This document shows positions 10,092 to 19,540 of a stretch of 64,000 nt of DNA, one piece after another. How positions within the stretch are numbered: the first letter of the stretch is position 1; each line of letters starts with the position of its first letter. The notes beneath the pieces were generated by a model that saw only the letters and a program-made list of their open reading frames with translations, was not told the DNA's origin and did not search any database. Source of the stretch: Anabaena subtropica FACHB-260 (GTDB taxonomy: Bacteria; Cyanobacteriota; Cyanobacteriia; Cyanobacteriales; Nostocaceae); contig NZ_JACJRF010000024.1 of assembly GCF_014697105.1 (NCBI RefSeq), positions 1 to 64,000 of the forward strand. The letters are read 5' to 3'. Both the position numbers and the translations under genes were made by a program.

Positions 10092-10620
10092 ATTTTTATT
10101 ATGTAAAAACCTAATAGTAATGTATTAATTCCTATTAATTTTTCCTTCTACCAGAAGAGATAGGTATAGTATCTAGATTTATAGATTTCCTATATTCATC
10201 ACTCAAGATAGCAGTTTAGCGATCGCCTAACTTTACCCTGATAATGCTCACAAACTTACTCTCTGTGAGCATCTCTATGAAACTTTCGCCACACTCAGTT
10301 TCAGAACTGGGAAAGACTTAATTTGTGAACTTTTGTAACAATCTAGATAACTTTGTCCCACTGCTACAGAAATACTGATAGAACCGCAACTGTAATCTCC
10401 ATATACCGCGTTCAATAACAGCAGGGATATAGCAGAATTTCTGCTGTTTTCTCTGCCTTCTTTATATAGAAATTGGCTTTGATTTTGTTCGCCGTGTCGC
10501 AGTCATACTTAATTACGTGCGTAGGGAGTGAGGAGTGGGGCAAATGTTCGTTAATACTCTATGATTTTATGTCATGAATAAATGGGAATTAATCATGATG
10601 GATAACTTGGATATGAGGCA
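10092..10620. other. 530-bp spacer upstream of flotillin operon
   Basis: No open frame of note. It contains a GCGATCGC site near 10219 and a short perfect palindrome AGCAGAA-T-TTCTGCT at 10431-10445 followed by GTTTTCTCTG. It presumably carries promoters for the divergent YeaQ-like gene and the NfeD-like gene, but none could be defined. Confidence 0.4.
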
Positions 10621-10941
10621 ATGAATAATTCAATTCTCGTAATTGCAGGTATTGCCGTTGTATTAGGACTTATTGTTGGTGTCTTCATTGTGGGATTAAT
10701 TTATGTCCAACGGCGACGACAAGCAGTAGATAGCCTGATACGTATTGATAATGTAGTTGGTTGTTTTGGTGTAGTGGAAGTCCCTTTAAACCACAACAGT
10801 CCGGGGAAAGTACGTGTCAATCTCAAAGGTTCTCTAGTAGATTTTGTCGCCTTCAGTGATGAAGTTCATCAATTTAATCAAGGCGATTCAGTTGTTGTTG
10901 TCCGAATTGATGGTAATAAAGTTTGGGTAGTTTCTGTTTAG
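10621..10941 (+). CDS. NfeD-like small membrane protein
   Basis: A 106-aa protein with one N-terminal membrane helix (about 5-29), a basic YVQRRRQ stop-transfer segment, and a C-terminal beta-rich domain (VVGCFGVVEVPLNH... DSVVVVRIDGNKVWV) resembling the OB-fold of NfeD proteins. NfeD proteins are commonly encoded beside SPFH/flotillin genes, as here: two SPFH genes follow at spacings of about 30 and 57 bp. It probably assists membrane microdomain assembly. Family assignment rests on domain pattern plus context. Confidence 0.75.
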   Translation: MNNSILVIAGIAVVLGLIVGVFIVGLIYVQRRRQAVDSLIRIDNVVGCFGVVEVPLNHNSPGKVRVNLKGSLVDFVAFSDEVHQFNQGDSVVVVRIDGNKVWVVSV

Positions 10942-10971
10942 AAGAAATTGACTATTGACTATTGACTAACT

Positions 10972-12315
10972 ATGAACTTACTTAAACAAGAATTAAGAAC
11001 TGTTACAGTAGCGCAGATTGATGTAAATCCACCTGTTACTAACAAAGAAAACAACGCTCTTGAAGGTCTGCTTTATAGCGCTCTTCCTGTGGCTCTATCT
11101 ATCTTTAGTGCAGTTGTATTTGTGTGGTTTGTCAAGTCTTTTCTATGTATCTGCAAACCCAATGAAATCTTAATTCTTTCGGGACGCAAATGGCGGACTA
11201 AAGATGGACAAGAGATGGGTTATCGAGTGCTATTAGGTGGACGCGCCATTCGGATTCCCATAGTGGAAACAGTCAAGCGCATGGATGTAACGACTATGCC
11301 GGTCAGGGTGGAAGTGCGAAACGCTTACGCCAAAGGGGGAACGCCTTTAAATATTCAGGCGATCGCCAACGTAAAAATCTCCTCAGATCCGATGGTTGTG
11401 GGTAACGCAATTGAACGCTTTTTAGACCGCGATCGCTCAGAACTCACTCGTGTTTCCCGCGAAACTCTAGAAGGGTATCTCCGGGGTGTAGTTGCTACCC
11501 TCACACCAGAAGAACTCAACGAAGACCGTCTGAGTTTTGCCCAGCGTATCGCCTCCGATGTCAGTCGTGACTTCAGCAAATTGGGATTGCAACTAGATAT
11601 TCTAAAAATTCAAAGTGTTTCCGATGATGTGGACTATCTCAAATCTTGGGGACGTAAGCAAATCGCCTTAGTGATTCGAGACGCAGAAATTGCTGAATCC
11701 AATGCACTCACCCAAGCAGAACAAATCGAAGCTCAATCTGAAGAATACGCCCAAGTCGCCAAAACCCAAGACCAAATAATTGTGCTGGAGAAAGAAAACG
11801 AACTCCGCAAAATCAAAGCCCAGCTAGAACAAAAAGCCAAATCTGAAGAAGAAATTACCACAGCAGCAGCTCAAGAAAAGAAAGCCAAAGCCGAACAAGT
11901 CCTACAAGCATTCAGGGCTGAATTAGAACGCCTACGCCTACAAGCAGATGAAGTCCTCCCAGCCGAAGCCCGCCGTCAAGCCCAAGAATTCCGCGCCAAA
12001 GGGGAAGCCGCCTTCCTAGAAGAAAATGCCAAAGCAGCCGCTTTAGTCAACGATATTCTTTCCCAAGTTTGGCAACAAACCGGTAGCGATGCTTCTAAGT
12101 TGTTCCTGATTCAACAAATTGAAGCCGTCCTCCAAGAAGCGGTGCAGATTCCTAAACGCATTCAACTAGAAAAAGTCAATGTAATTGATAACGGCGATGG
12201 TAAATCCGTAGCCAGTCTAGTCAGCGTTTACCCCGAAATCGTGCTGCAATTCCTAGAAAACGTCAATCGTACCTTGGGTATTGATGTTGCAGGAACCTTA
12301 AGTAATAGGGAGTAG
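10972..12315 (+). CDS. Flotillin-like SPFH (band 7) protein, first copy
   Basis: A 447-aa protein. One membrane segment lies at about 34-56, followed by the cysteine-containing CICKPNEILILSG, an SPFH/band-7 domain (about 60-240, with LEGYLRGVVATLTPEELNEDR), then a long Ala/Glu/Lys/Gln-rich coiled coil (about 245-350) and a C-terminal LFLIQQIEAVLQ segment. This is the flotillin architecture; such proteins oligomerise into membrane scaffolds. It is paralogous to the next gene, with the same motif order, so the pair is a tandem duplication likely forming a hetero-oligomer. Confidence 0.87.
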   Translation: MNLLKQELRTVTVAQIDVNPPVTNKENNALEGLLYSALPVALSIFSAVVFVWFVKSFLCICKPNEILILSGRKWRTKDGQEMGYRVLLGGRAIRIPIVETVKRMDVTTMPVRVEVRNAYAKGGTPLNIQAIANVKISSDPMVVGNAIERFLDRDRSELTRVSRETLEGYLRGVVATLTPEELNEDRLSFAQRIASDVSRDFSKLGLQLDILKIQSVSDDVDYLKSWGRKQIALVIRDAEIAESNALTQAEQIEAQSEEYAQVAKTQDQIIVLEKENELRKIKAQLEQKAKSEEEITTAAAQEKKAKAEQVLQAFRAELERLRLQADEVLPAEARRQAQEFRAKGEAAFLEENAKAAALVNDILSQVWQQTGSDASKLFLIQQIEAVLQEAVQIPKRIQLEKVNVIDNGDGKSVASLVSVYPEIVLQFLENVNRTLGIDVAGTLSNRE

Positions 12316-12372
12316 GGAGAGAAGAAAACTATTAGCTACTGATAACTGACAACTGACTATTGACTAAAAATT

Positions 12373-13608
12373 ATGGAAATTATCGTTTTACTTTTAGGAA
12401 TGTTTGGTACAGGAACCGCCGCAGGTTGGTGGGTGATTCGCAACTTGTACTATATTTGTCAGCCCAGTGAGGTGCTGATTTTTGCAGGTAGTCGGACTGT
12501 GATTGATGATAAGCGATCAGTTGGTTATCGTTTGGTGAAAGGCGGTAGTAGTATTCAAATCCCTCTGTTGGAAAAAACTTTCCGCATGGATTTGACTAAC
12601 ATGATTATTGAGTTGCGGGTGTCTAACGCCTACTCAAAAGGTGGAATTCCTTTAACAGTGGAAGGGGTAGCGAATATTAAAATTGCTGGTGAAGAACCAA
12701 CAATTCACAATGCTATTGAGCGACTGTTGGGTAAAAGTCGTAAGGATATTGAACAATTAGCCAAGGAAACATTGGAAGGAAATCTGCGGGGAGTCTTGGC
12801 GAATCTGACACCGGAACAGGTGAATGAAGATAAAATCACCTTTGCTAAAACTTTGTTGGAAGAGGCGGAGGATGATTTAGAAAAGTTGGGATTGGTTTTA
12901 GACAACCTGCAAATCCAGAATATCTTTGATGAGGTACGTTATCTAGATTCTATTGGGCGCAAGCAACAGGCAGAATTATTGCGAGATGCGCGGATAGCAG
13001 AAGCTGAAGCCAAAGCCCAGTCTATAATTAAGTCTTCCGAAAATCACCGGATTACTAAACTCAGACAAATCGAACGAGATTTGCAAATTACTAAAGCCGA
13101 AGCCGAACGCAGAGTTAGAGATGCACTCACCAAACGCACAGCTGTGATTGCAGAGGTAGAATCGGTCGTTAACGTCCAGATTGCCAAAGTGCAAGCAGAA
13201 GTAGCAGTCCAAACCGAACGGATCAAAAAGGTAGAAAATCAACTACTAGCCGATATTGTCGCCCCAGCCGAAGCAGAATGTCATGGTGCGATCGCTCAAG
13301 CTAAGGGAGATGCTGCCAAAATCATCGAGGAGGGTAAAGCCCAAGCCGCAGGAACCCAGCGTCTAGCGGAATCCTGGCAAAATGCAGGTACATCGGCGCG
13401 GGAAATCTTTATCTTCCAAAAACTCGAACCCCTATTGAAAATGATGGTGGCGGGAGTACCAGAAGTGACAGTAGAAAATTTAACTGTGATTGATGCCAAT
13501 AATGGTGGTAGTGTGCCTAAAATGGCTTCTTTAATCGAGCAGTTGCGTCAAACTACTGGTGTTGATGTTGCTCAAGTGATCAATCAGATCAAGTCTGGTA
13601 AGGAATAA
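12373..13608 (+). CDS. Flotillin-like SPFH (band 7) protein, second copy
   Basis: A 411-aa protein with an N-terminal membrane helix (about 2-20), ICQPSEVLIFAGSRT, an SPFH domain (NAYSKGGIPLTVEGVANIKI; LEGNLRGVLANLTPEQVNEDK) and a coiled-coil region (about 190-320) ending in IFIFQKLEPLLKMM. It parallels the preceding gene throughout but lacks its longer N-terminal extension. It is the third gene of the NfeD-SPFH-SPFH operon. The spacer before it carries the short repeated TGACTA-type motifs seen elsewhere in the window. Confidence 0.87.
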   Translation: MEIIVLLLGMFGTGTAAGWWVIRNLYYICQPSEVLIFAGSRTVIDDKRSVGYRLVKGGSSIQIPLLEKTFRMDLTNMIIELRVSNAYSKGGIPLTVEGVANIKIAGEEPTIHNAIERLLGKSRKDIEQLAKETLEGNLRGVLANLTPEQVNEDKITFAKTLLEEAEDDLEKLGLVLDNLQIQNIFDEVRYLDSIGRKQQAELLRDARIAEAEAKAQSIIKSSENHRITKLRQIERDLQITKAEAERRVRDALTKRTAVIAEVESVVNVQIAKVQAEVAVQTERIKKVENQLLADIVAPAEAECHGAIAQAKGDAAKIIEEGKAQAAGTQRLAESWQNAGTSAREIFIFQKLEPLLKMMVAGVPEVTVENLTVIDANNGGSVPKMASLIEQLRQTTGVDVAQVINQIKSGKE

Positions 13609-13628
13609 GTCCTGGGAATTTAGCGTCT

Positions 13629-13675
13629 CTCTGTGTCTCTGTGTTTTTTCACCGCAGAGGCGCAAAGACACAGAG
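13629..13675. repeat. Inverted repeat with CTCTGTGTCT arms
   Basis: CTCTGTGTCT (13629-13638) is perfectly complementary to AGACACAGAG (13666-13675), with a T-run in the 27-nt loop. It could act as a weak terminator for the flotillin operon. It also resembles a dispersed intergenic repeat. Confidence 0.55.
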
Positions 13676-13699
13676 AAGAAAATACACTTATCTAAGAGT

Positions 13700-14341
13700 A
13701 TGGATGAATTAACCGCACTTGTTAAAGAAACCTGCCAGCATCCAAGGGGTAGCATTGAACGCCAGAAAGGATTGCATGAAATTATCTGGCGGATTCAGCG
13801 AACAGGTAAACTATTACGGGGTGTGGGTGTGCCTGATGCAGAAGAGGCGATACAAAAAACCTGGCTGTATTTTTGCCTCAATCTCTGCGAAGCCACAACT
13901 ACTGAGGAACCCTACGATTCCAGTCAAGGGAGTGTGATTACTTGGCTAAATGCGTACTTGCGGTACAGGCTTAAAGATATCAGCATTCCTGATCAAAAAA
14001 TTATTTATCATTTGTCAGATGAAAATGGCGAAGAAATAGACCCCACAGATTTCATTCCCTCTAGACCAGAACCACCACTCATTCTCGAAGAAATTCAGGA
14101 ATGGTTAAAACAGGAAGCAAAGAATTTACGCCGTATTTATGTAAGTAACCGCCCAGATATCAATTGTTTGGTCTTAATTGAACGTCGTTTACCACCAGAA
14201 ACTTCTTGGAAGGAATTATCTCAAGAGTTTGGTGTTTCCATCGCCACTCTGAGCGGCTTCTATCAACGTCATTGCTTTCCCCGGCTCCTCGATTTTGGCA
14301 TATCCCAAGGTTATTTTGATCATGAGTATGAGTTACCTTAG
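13700..14341 (+). CDS. Sigma-70-like (ECF-type) regulator next to CHAT gene
   Basis: A 213-aa soluble protein. The N-terminal half resembles sigma region 2 (VPDAEEAIQKTWLYFCLNL ... YDSSQGSVITWLNAYLRYRL). The C-terminal part looks like a region-4 helix-turn-helix (SWKELSQEFGVSIATLSGFYQRHCFPRL). It may be a bona fide ECF sigma factor or a derived regulator that no longer binds core polymerase. The next gene, a DUF1822 protein, overlaps its end by about 20 bp, giving translational coupling in a three-gene unit with the sensor-CHAT gene. Regulation of that unit itself is a reasonable inference. Confidence 0.65.
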   Translation: MDELTALVKETCQHPRGSIERQKGLHEIIWRIQRTGKLLRGVGVPDAEEAIQKTWLYFCLNLCEATTTEEPYDSSQGSVITWLNAYLRYRLKDISIPDQKIIYHLSDENGEEIDPTDFIPSRPEPPLILEEIQEWLKQEAKNLRRIYVSNRPDINCLVLIERRLPPETSWKELSQEFGVSIATLSGFYQRHCFPRLLDFGISQGYFDHEYELP

Positions 14342-15488
14342 TGAACAGCAAATCATCTCCATACCCATTCCAGAAAAGTTTCGCCAAACAGCCCTGGAAT
14401 TTGCCCAAGAACAACCAACTGCGGAAAAAGCTAAACAAGTATATCTGAATACCTTGGCGATACAGGTAGTTCATAGTTATTTGACGATGCTGGATATCCC
14501 GACAGAACTAGAAGCTAGCTATAGTTGGCATCCACGAGGACGCTTAGTTGCTGATGTTGCAGATTTACTACTAACTGGTGTGGGACGTTTAGAATGTCGG
14601 CCGATGCGGATGGGCGATCGCTCTTGTAACATTCCCCCAGAAGTTTGGGATAATCGCATTGGTTGTGTAGTTGTAGAAATCAATCACACTTGCAAGGAAG
14701 GTAAAATTCGGGGATTTATTGCCAATGTCACCACCCCAGAAATTACCCTTGAACAACTGCAATCATTAACAGTCTTAATCGAACATTCCCATCTAGTACA
14801 TTTACGGCAATGGCTAGAAGGTATCTATACAAATAACTGGCAAAGTGTAGAAGAATTATCAAGCCAAAGAAGCACTCAATTAGCCTTTCGTTCCAAACGT
14901 GTGCGGGGTTGGGAACTGGATACTCCGGAAAAAGCTTGGCAAGTAGTTGAGCAATTATATCCTGCTCGCAGTTGGGAAAAAAGTTTACCTATGGAACTAT
15001 TAGAAAGTTTTACTTGGAGGAAAGTAGGAAATATAGAAGTATCTCCCACTACTGATGATTACACTAAATTTACTGAGGCGATCGCTCATCTTTTAAAAAC
15101 AACTCCAGAGGAAGAAACTCGCTGGACTTTAGCCGAAATATTATGGACTCTTGAACCTAATCATCCCGCTATCAGTGCTAGACGCATCATCGATTTAGGA
15201 ATGCAACTGGCAGGACATCCTGTAGCTTTAATGGTAGCAATTTTATCCAAACCAGATAGAAATGCTGCTGTCTTATTGCGTGTCTATCCAATGGGAAATC
15301 AGCCTTATCTACCGCCAGGATTACAATTAGTTGGACTAGATGAACATAAAAAATCATTTTTAGAAGTCCAAGCGCGAGAAAATAAAGATGATTACATTCA
15401 GTGCAAATTTTGTGCAGAATTCGGCGAAAAATTTCAAGTTCGAGTTACGATAAATAATATAAGTTTTACAGAAAATTTTGTCATTTAA
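14322..15488 (+). CDS. DUF1822 family protein
   Basis: A 388-aa soluble protein starting MSMSYLSEQQIISIPIPEKF from ATG 14322, overlapping the sigma-like gene. A TTG at 14295 opens the frame but is less likely. The pattern (FAQEQPTAEKAKQVYLNTLA, then VNxYL-like VVHSYLTMLDIPTE, then RLECRPM) is that of DUF1822, a cyanobacterial family of unknown function. Its C-terminal ~80 residues (VALMVAILSKPDRNAAVLLRVYP ... LEVQAREND-like) form a beta-rich segment that may bind a partner. The CHAT sensor gene begins 27 bp after its stop. From memory, DUF1822 and CHAT genes are often adjacent in cyanobacteria. Confidence 0.8.
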   Translation: MSMSYLSEQQIISIPIPEKFRQTALEFAQEQPTAEKAKQVYLNTLAIQVVHSYLTMLDIPTELEASYSWHPRGRLVADVADLLLTGVGRLECRPMRMGDRSCNIPPEVWDNRIGCVVVEINHTCKEGKIRGFIANVTTPEITLEQLQSLTVLIEHSHLVHLRQWLEGIYTNNWQSVEELSSQRSTQLAFRSKRVRGWELDTPEKAWQVVEQLYPARSWEKSLPMELLESFTWRKVGNIEVSPTTDDYTKFTEAIAHLLKTTPEEETRWTLAEILWTLEPNHPAISARRIIDLGMQLAGHPVALMVAILSKPDRNAAVLLRVYPMGNQPYLPPGLQLVGLDEHKKSFLEVQARENKDDYIQCKFCAEFGEKFQVRVTINNISFTENFVI

Positions 15489-15515
15489 TAGACAAATTAT
15501 TACAAGGAAGAAACA

Positions 15516-18500
15516 GTGGGTAAGCTGGTTATCTTCGAGATTGGAGAAGGCAGTTTTCAGCAGGGATTTCCTGTGAAAATCAGAATTGGGGAAGAACGTC
15601 AACCCCATTCTCAGGAAATTCTCGGCAGATTGCCACCAGCATTAACAATTCCTCAACATTATTATGAATGGCAATCAAGTTATCGTCACTTGCCTGCAAA
15701 TTGGTTAATCACTGTTCCCGAAACTCAAATTACCAATGTATCCACCAGAGAGACTTGTCATTATGCTGCTCAAAGGTTTCAATTTAGTTTCAACGAATGG
15801 TTAAATCAACCAGTAGTTAGACAATTAGAACGGCAATTATTACAAAAAGTCGGCGATTGGCAGGATGTGCGTTTTATTTTGCAAACACAAGATGTCTTAT
15901 TACGCCGCATTCCTTGGCATCTATGGGATATTTTTCAGGATAGTCATAATCGCCCAGAAATTATAGTTAGTTCTGAATATGAACCTAATAAACAAAAATT
16001 AAAAAATCCTGTCAAAATTCTGGTAGTTCTCGGCAACAATCAAGGTATTGATATTCAACAAGATTTGGAAACAATCAAAAAATTGCCTGGCGCAATTATT
16101 GAACTGTTGCAAGAACCATCACGCCAACAACTTAGAGATAAATTATGGACTCAGGCTTGGGATATTTTCTTTTTTGCTGGACATAGTTGTAGCCATAATG
16201 ATGATATTTCTGGGCAAATTCAAATTAATCCTCAGGAAACTTTATCTCTAGATAGTCTGCGTCACACACTCCGCCATGCTGTTAATAAAGGATTAAAATT
16301 AGCCATCTTTAATTCCTGCGATGGTATAGGATTAGCCCGCAATTTAGCTGATGTGCGAATTCCTTACACAATTGTGATGCGGGAGCCTGTACCCGATGTA
16401 GTAGCACAACATTTCTTGAGATATTTTTTAACAGCTTTTGCATCTGGTGAATCATTATACGCCTCCGTACAACAAAGTCGCGATCGCTTACAAGAGGAAT
16501 TGGAAAACGATTATCCTTGTGCTTCCTGGCTACCTGTAATTTTTCAAAATCCAGCAGCAGCAGAATTAAAATATCCCCAACCAAGTAATTGGGCAAAAAT
16601 AGGGGTGAGAGCAGCTATTTTGACAGGTTTAGTAGTTACTTTCAGCTATATTTCTACAGCGATTATTAATGAATGGAAATTTCACAGACGCTTTAGTGAT
16701 GGCAATAATATTTTAGTTAAGACATTTATAACTACTCATAAACAAGATGGCATCAAGGCATTTAAACAGGGTAATTACCAGTTAGCTCAAGAAAAGTTTC
16801 AAGATTCTTTGCGCGAGCATTATAATGATCCAGAAACATTAATCTATTTAAATAATGCTAAGGTCGCCAATCAAGCAGGACTAAAAATTGGCGTTGCTGT
16901 ACCTATTGGAAATAACTCCAATGTCGCCCAAGAAATTTTGAGAGGAGTTGCACAAGCGCAGCAAGAAATAAATAAGCAAGGTGGGATTCACGGCAAGTTT
17001 TTAAAAGTTACCATTGCCAATGACGATAATAGACCGGAAATTGCCAAACAAGTAGCCCAGAGATTTGTCCAAGATGCAGATATCTTAGCAGTAGTAGGGC
17101 ATAACAGTAGTGATGCAAGTGTGCCTGCGTCTGATATTTATCAGGCAGGAAAATTAGTGATGGTTTCACCAACTAGCAGTTCTACAAGATTAACAGATCG
17201 CCCCCGCCCTGACAGTGACGGTAACTATATTTATAGAACAATTATCAGCTTTAATGTGATTGCTGAGAGTTTGGCTGAATACGCCAAAACTACTGGTATG
17301 AATAAAATAATGATTTGTAGTGATTCACGAGCTACAGATCAGTCTTTTGAACAAGCATTTGTGAATTCGATCATTTATAAACGCTTACAATATATAAATA
17401 ATATTAACTGTGATTTCGCTTCAGGAAATTTTCGTCCAGAAACTATTGTGAGCAATGCGATCGCTCAGAATGTAGACGCTATTTTACTCAATCCTCAAGT
17501 TGATAGAATGAGTAAAGCAGTGGATGTGGCGAAACTTAATCAAGGTAAGTTGCGATTATTAGGAAATCCCAGCTTACAGACTAAAACCATACTCGATGCA
17601 GGCAATGCAGTCCAGGGAATGGTGATAGCAACTCCTTGGCTAGCAGATGTTTCTCCAAATAAAGAATTTGTGCAGAATGCCAAAAATTTGTGGCGTGAAC
17701 CAGATTTAATTACTTGGCGTACAGCTACAGCCTTTGATGCAACTAAGGCTATCGCCGTAGCACTGAAACAGGAAGATAACACCAGAATTGGTATCCAAAA
17801 AGCCTTCGCTCAAAACTTCTCTCTACAAAGTGCTACAGGGACGATTCAGTTTTTATCTTGGGGCGATCGCAAAGGCGATCGCGTGGGCAATGCTATCTTA
17901 GTAGAAGTGAAACCTGATCTCAAAGCACCTAGTGGTTACAGCTTCGTACCGAAAAACTCGCTGCAACACAGGATCAGTTTGGGAGATAAAATCTTAGTCC
18001 AAGATAACCCTAGTCGTGAGAAACAATCGGGTGTAGAAGCCTTTACGATGGGGAATTATCAGCAAGCGATCGCCCTATTTGAACTATCTCTGCAAAAAGT
18101 ATTTAATGACCCAGAAACACACATATATTTACAAAATTCCTTAGCTGCTCGTAGTGGTAAAATCTTAAAAATTGCGGTTAGTGTCCCCATCGGTAGTAAC
18201 CTGAATGTTGCCAAAGAAATACTCCAAGGTGTGGCGCAAGCTCAAGATGAAATCAATCGAAAAGGTGGGATTCAAGGACACTTACTGCAAGTAGAAATTG
18301 CCAGCGATGATAACAACCCAGAAATTTCTCAACAACTAGCAAGTTACTTTGTTGCCGATAAGCAAATTTTAGCGGTAATCGGTCACAATGCCTCAGATGT
18401 TTCTGTCGCCGCTTGTCCTATTTATCAAGCAGGTAAATTAGTTAATATTTCCCCCACCAGCTTTTCTTTAAAATTAGCGGGATGTGGTGCTTATATATTC

Positions 18501-19220
18501 CGGACTGCACCTAATATTAGGTTACTTGCTGATGTTTTATCTAACTATGCCATCAAAACAATTCGCACGCAAAATTTAGCAATTTGTGTAGATGAGCAAG
18601 CTATAGATAATCAATCATTTCGAGATCAATTTGACTATGCTATTCGTGTAGCTGGGGGTAATATTGTGAATATTAACTGCGATTTATCCGCAGATGATTT
18701 TAATCCCAGCCAAGTAATTACGGAAGCGATTAGTAGTGGTGCTAATGGCTTAGTTTTAGCGCCTCATGTAGATAGAATTAACAAAGCTTTAGATATAGCC
18801 GCAGCTAATAAAGGTAGATTGAGGCTCTTTGCTAGTCCCACACTCTACACATCCCAAACCTTACAACAAGGACAAGCCGATGTGAATAGTTTAATGTTAG
18901 CTGTACCTTGGCATCCAGAAGCCAATACGCAGAATCATTTTAGCAAGGATTCCCAACGTCTGTGGGGAAATTCCGTAACTTGGCGTTCTGCCACCAGTTA
19001 TGATGCAACTGTAGCTGTAATTACTGGTTTACAAAAAAGTAAAACTCGTGAAGGATTGCAAAAAGTTTTGCGTAATCCTAACTTTTATGCAGTTGGTGCA
19101 ACTGGCAAAATTCGCTTTTTCCAATCAGGCGATCGCTATCTCAAAAACGATGCCATCTTAGTAAAAATTCACCCAAACAAAGCATCTACAACTGGTTACA
19201 AGTTTTCCCTAATGCAATGA
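15516..19220 (+). CDS. CHAT-TM-(TPR-PBP1)x2 putative ligand-sensing protease
   Basis: A 1234-aa protein starting with GTG 15516 after AAGGAAG. Residues 1-350 form a CHAT domain with His223 (FFAGHSCS) and Cys268 (IFNSCDG). A membrane helix spans about 358-383. Then come two copies of a module: a TPR-like hairpin (410-450 and 838-878) followed by a type I periplasmic-binding fold of the LivK/Peripla_BP_6 kind (455-805 and 883-1234). The copies share VPIG-NVA-EIL-GVAQAQ-EIN-GGI-G and AVVGHN-SD-SV-A-IYQAGKLV. The binding domains would face the periplasm and the CHAT domain the cytosol, so small-molecule binding could control a protease across the membrane. Ligand and substrate are unknown. Confidence 0.88.
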   Translation: MGKLVIFEIGEGSFQQGFPVKIRIGEERQPHSQEILGRLPPALTIPQHYYEWQSSYRHLPANWLITVPETQITNVSTRETCHYAAQRFQFSFNEWLNQPVVRQLERQLLQKVGDWQDVRFILQTQDVLLRRIPWHLWDIFQDSHNRPEIIVSSEYEPNKQKLKNPVKILVVLGNNQGIDIQQDLETIKKLPGAIIELLQEPSRQQLRDKLWTQAWDIFFFAGHSCSHNDDISGQIQINPQETLSLDSLRHTLRHAVNKGLKLAIFNSCDGIGLARNLADVRIPYTIVMREPVPDVVAQHFLRYFLTAFASGESLYASVQQSRDRLQEELENDYPCASWLPVIFQNPAAAELKYPQPSNWAKIGVRAAILTGLVVTFSYISTAIINEWKFHRRFSDGNNILVKTFITTHKQDGIKAFKQGNYQLAQEKFQDSLREHYNDPETLIYLNNAKVANQAGLKIGVAVPIGNNSNVAQEILRGVAQAQQEINKQGGIHGKFLKVTIANDDNRPEIAKQVAQRFVQDADILAVVGHNSSDASVPASDIYQAGKLVMVSPTSSSTRLTDRPRPDSDGNYIYRTIISFNVIAESLAEYAKTTGMNKIMICSDSRATDQSFEQAFVNSIIYKRLQYINNINCDFASGNFRPETIVSNAIAQNVDAILLNPQVDRMSKAVDVAKLNQGKLRLLGNPSLQTKTILDAGNAVQGMVIATPWLADVSPNKEFVQNAKNLWREPDLITWRTATAFDATKAIAVALKQEDNTRIGIQKAFAQNFSLQSATGTIQFLSWGDRKGDRVGNAILVEVKPDLKAPSGYSFVPKNSLQHRISLGDKILVQDNPSREKQSGVEAFTMGNYQQAIALFELSLQKVFNDPETHIYLQNSLAARSGKILKIAVSVPIGSNLNVAKEILQGVAQAQDEINRKGGIQGHLLQVEIASDDNNPEISQQLASYFVADKQILAVIGHNASDVSVAACPIYQAGKLVNISPTSFSLKLAGCGAYIFRTAPNIRLLADVLSNYAIKTIRTQNLAICVDEQAIDNQSFRDQFDYAIRVAGGNIVNINCDLSADDFNPSQVITEAISSGANGLVLAPHVDRINKALDIAAANKGRLRLFASPTLYTSQTLQQGQADVNSLMLAVPWHPEANTQNHFSKDSQRLWGNSVTWRSATSYDATVAVITGLQKSKTREGLQKVLRNPNFYAVGATGKIRFFQSGDRYLKNDAILVKIHPNKASTTGYKFSLMQ

Positions 19221-19540
19221 TACCTAAGTAGAGACGTTGCATTGCAAAGTTTCTACCCACTCATAACTTTAACCGAACCGTATTGAATGTAGATCATCCT
19301 TATTGGGTAGTCGAGCATAAAAATAGATGTTGTAGCTACAAAATTCAGTCGGTTGATAAATATTCGTATCTACAAATAGGAAGAGTAAATATTGATAGGA
19401 CTTGAGTAATTTAGGACTATAGTGTGTTTTCAAACTGTAACCACAACAGAATGGAAGCGATTGTAATCACTGAAATTACAAGCCAAATAGCTATAAAGGA
19501 TGGGTTTGGAGCATTTTATCAAGTTCTAGAGGAATGAAAA
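19221..19540. other. Spacer with palindrome-like repeats
   Basis: It contains the 13-bp string CCGAACCGTATTG (19273-19285), identical to the ends of a MITE-like element at 24006-24153. It also contains a partial copy of the GAGACGTTGCA palindrome (about 19232). No gene is seen. The promoter of the following small gene is expected here but not identified. Confidence 0.5.

Noticed and set aside
15516-19220. ABC amino-acid transporter operon
   Set aside because: The PBP1 domains are fused behind a CHAT-TM unit, and no permease or ATPase gene is present.
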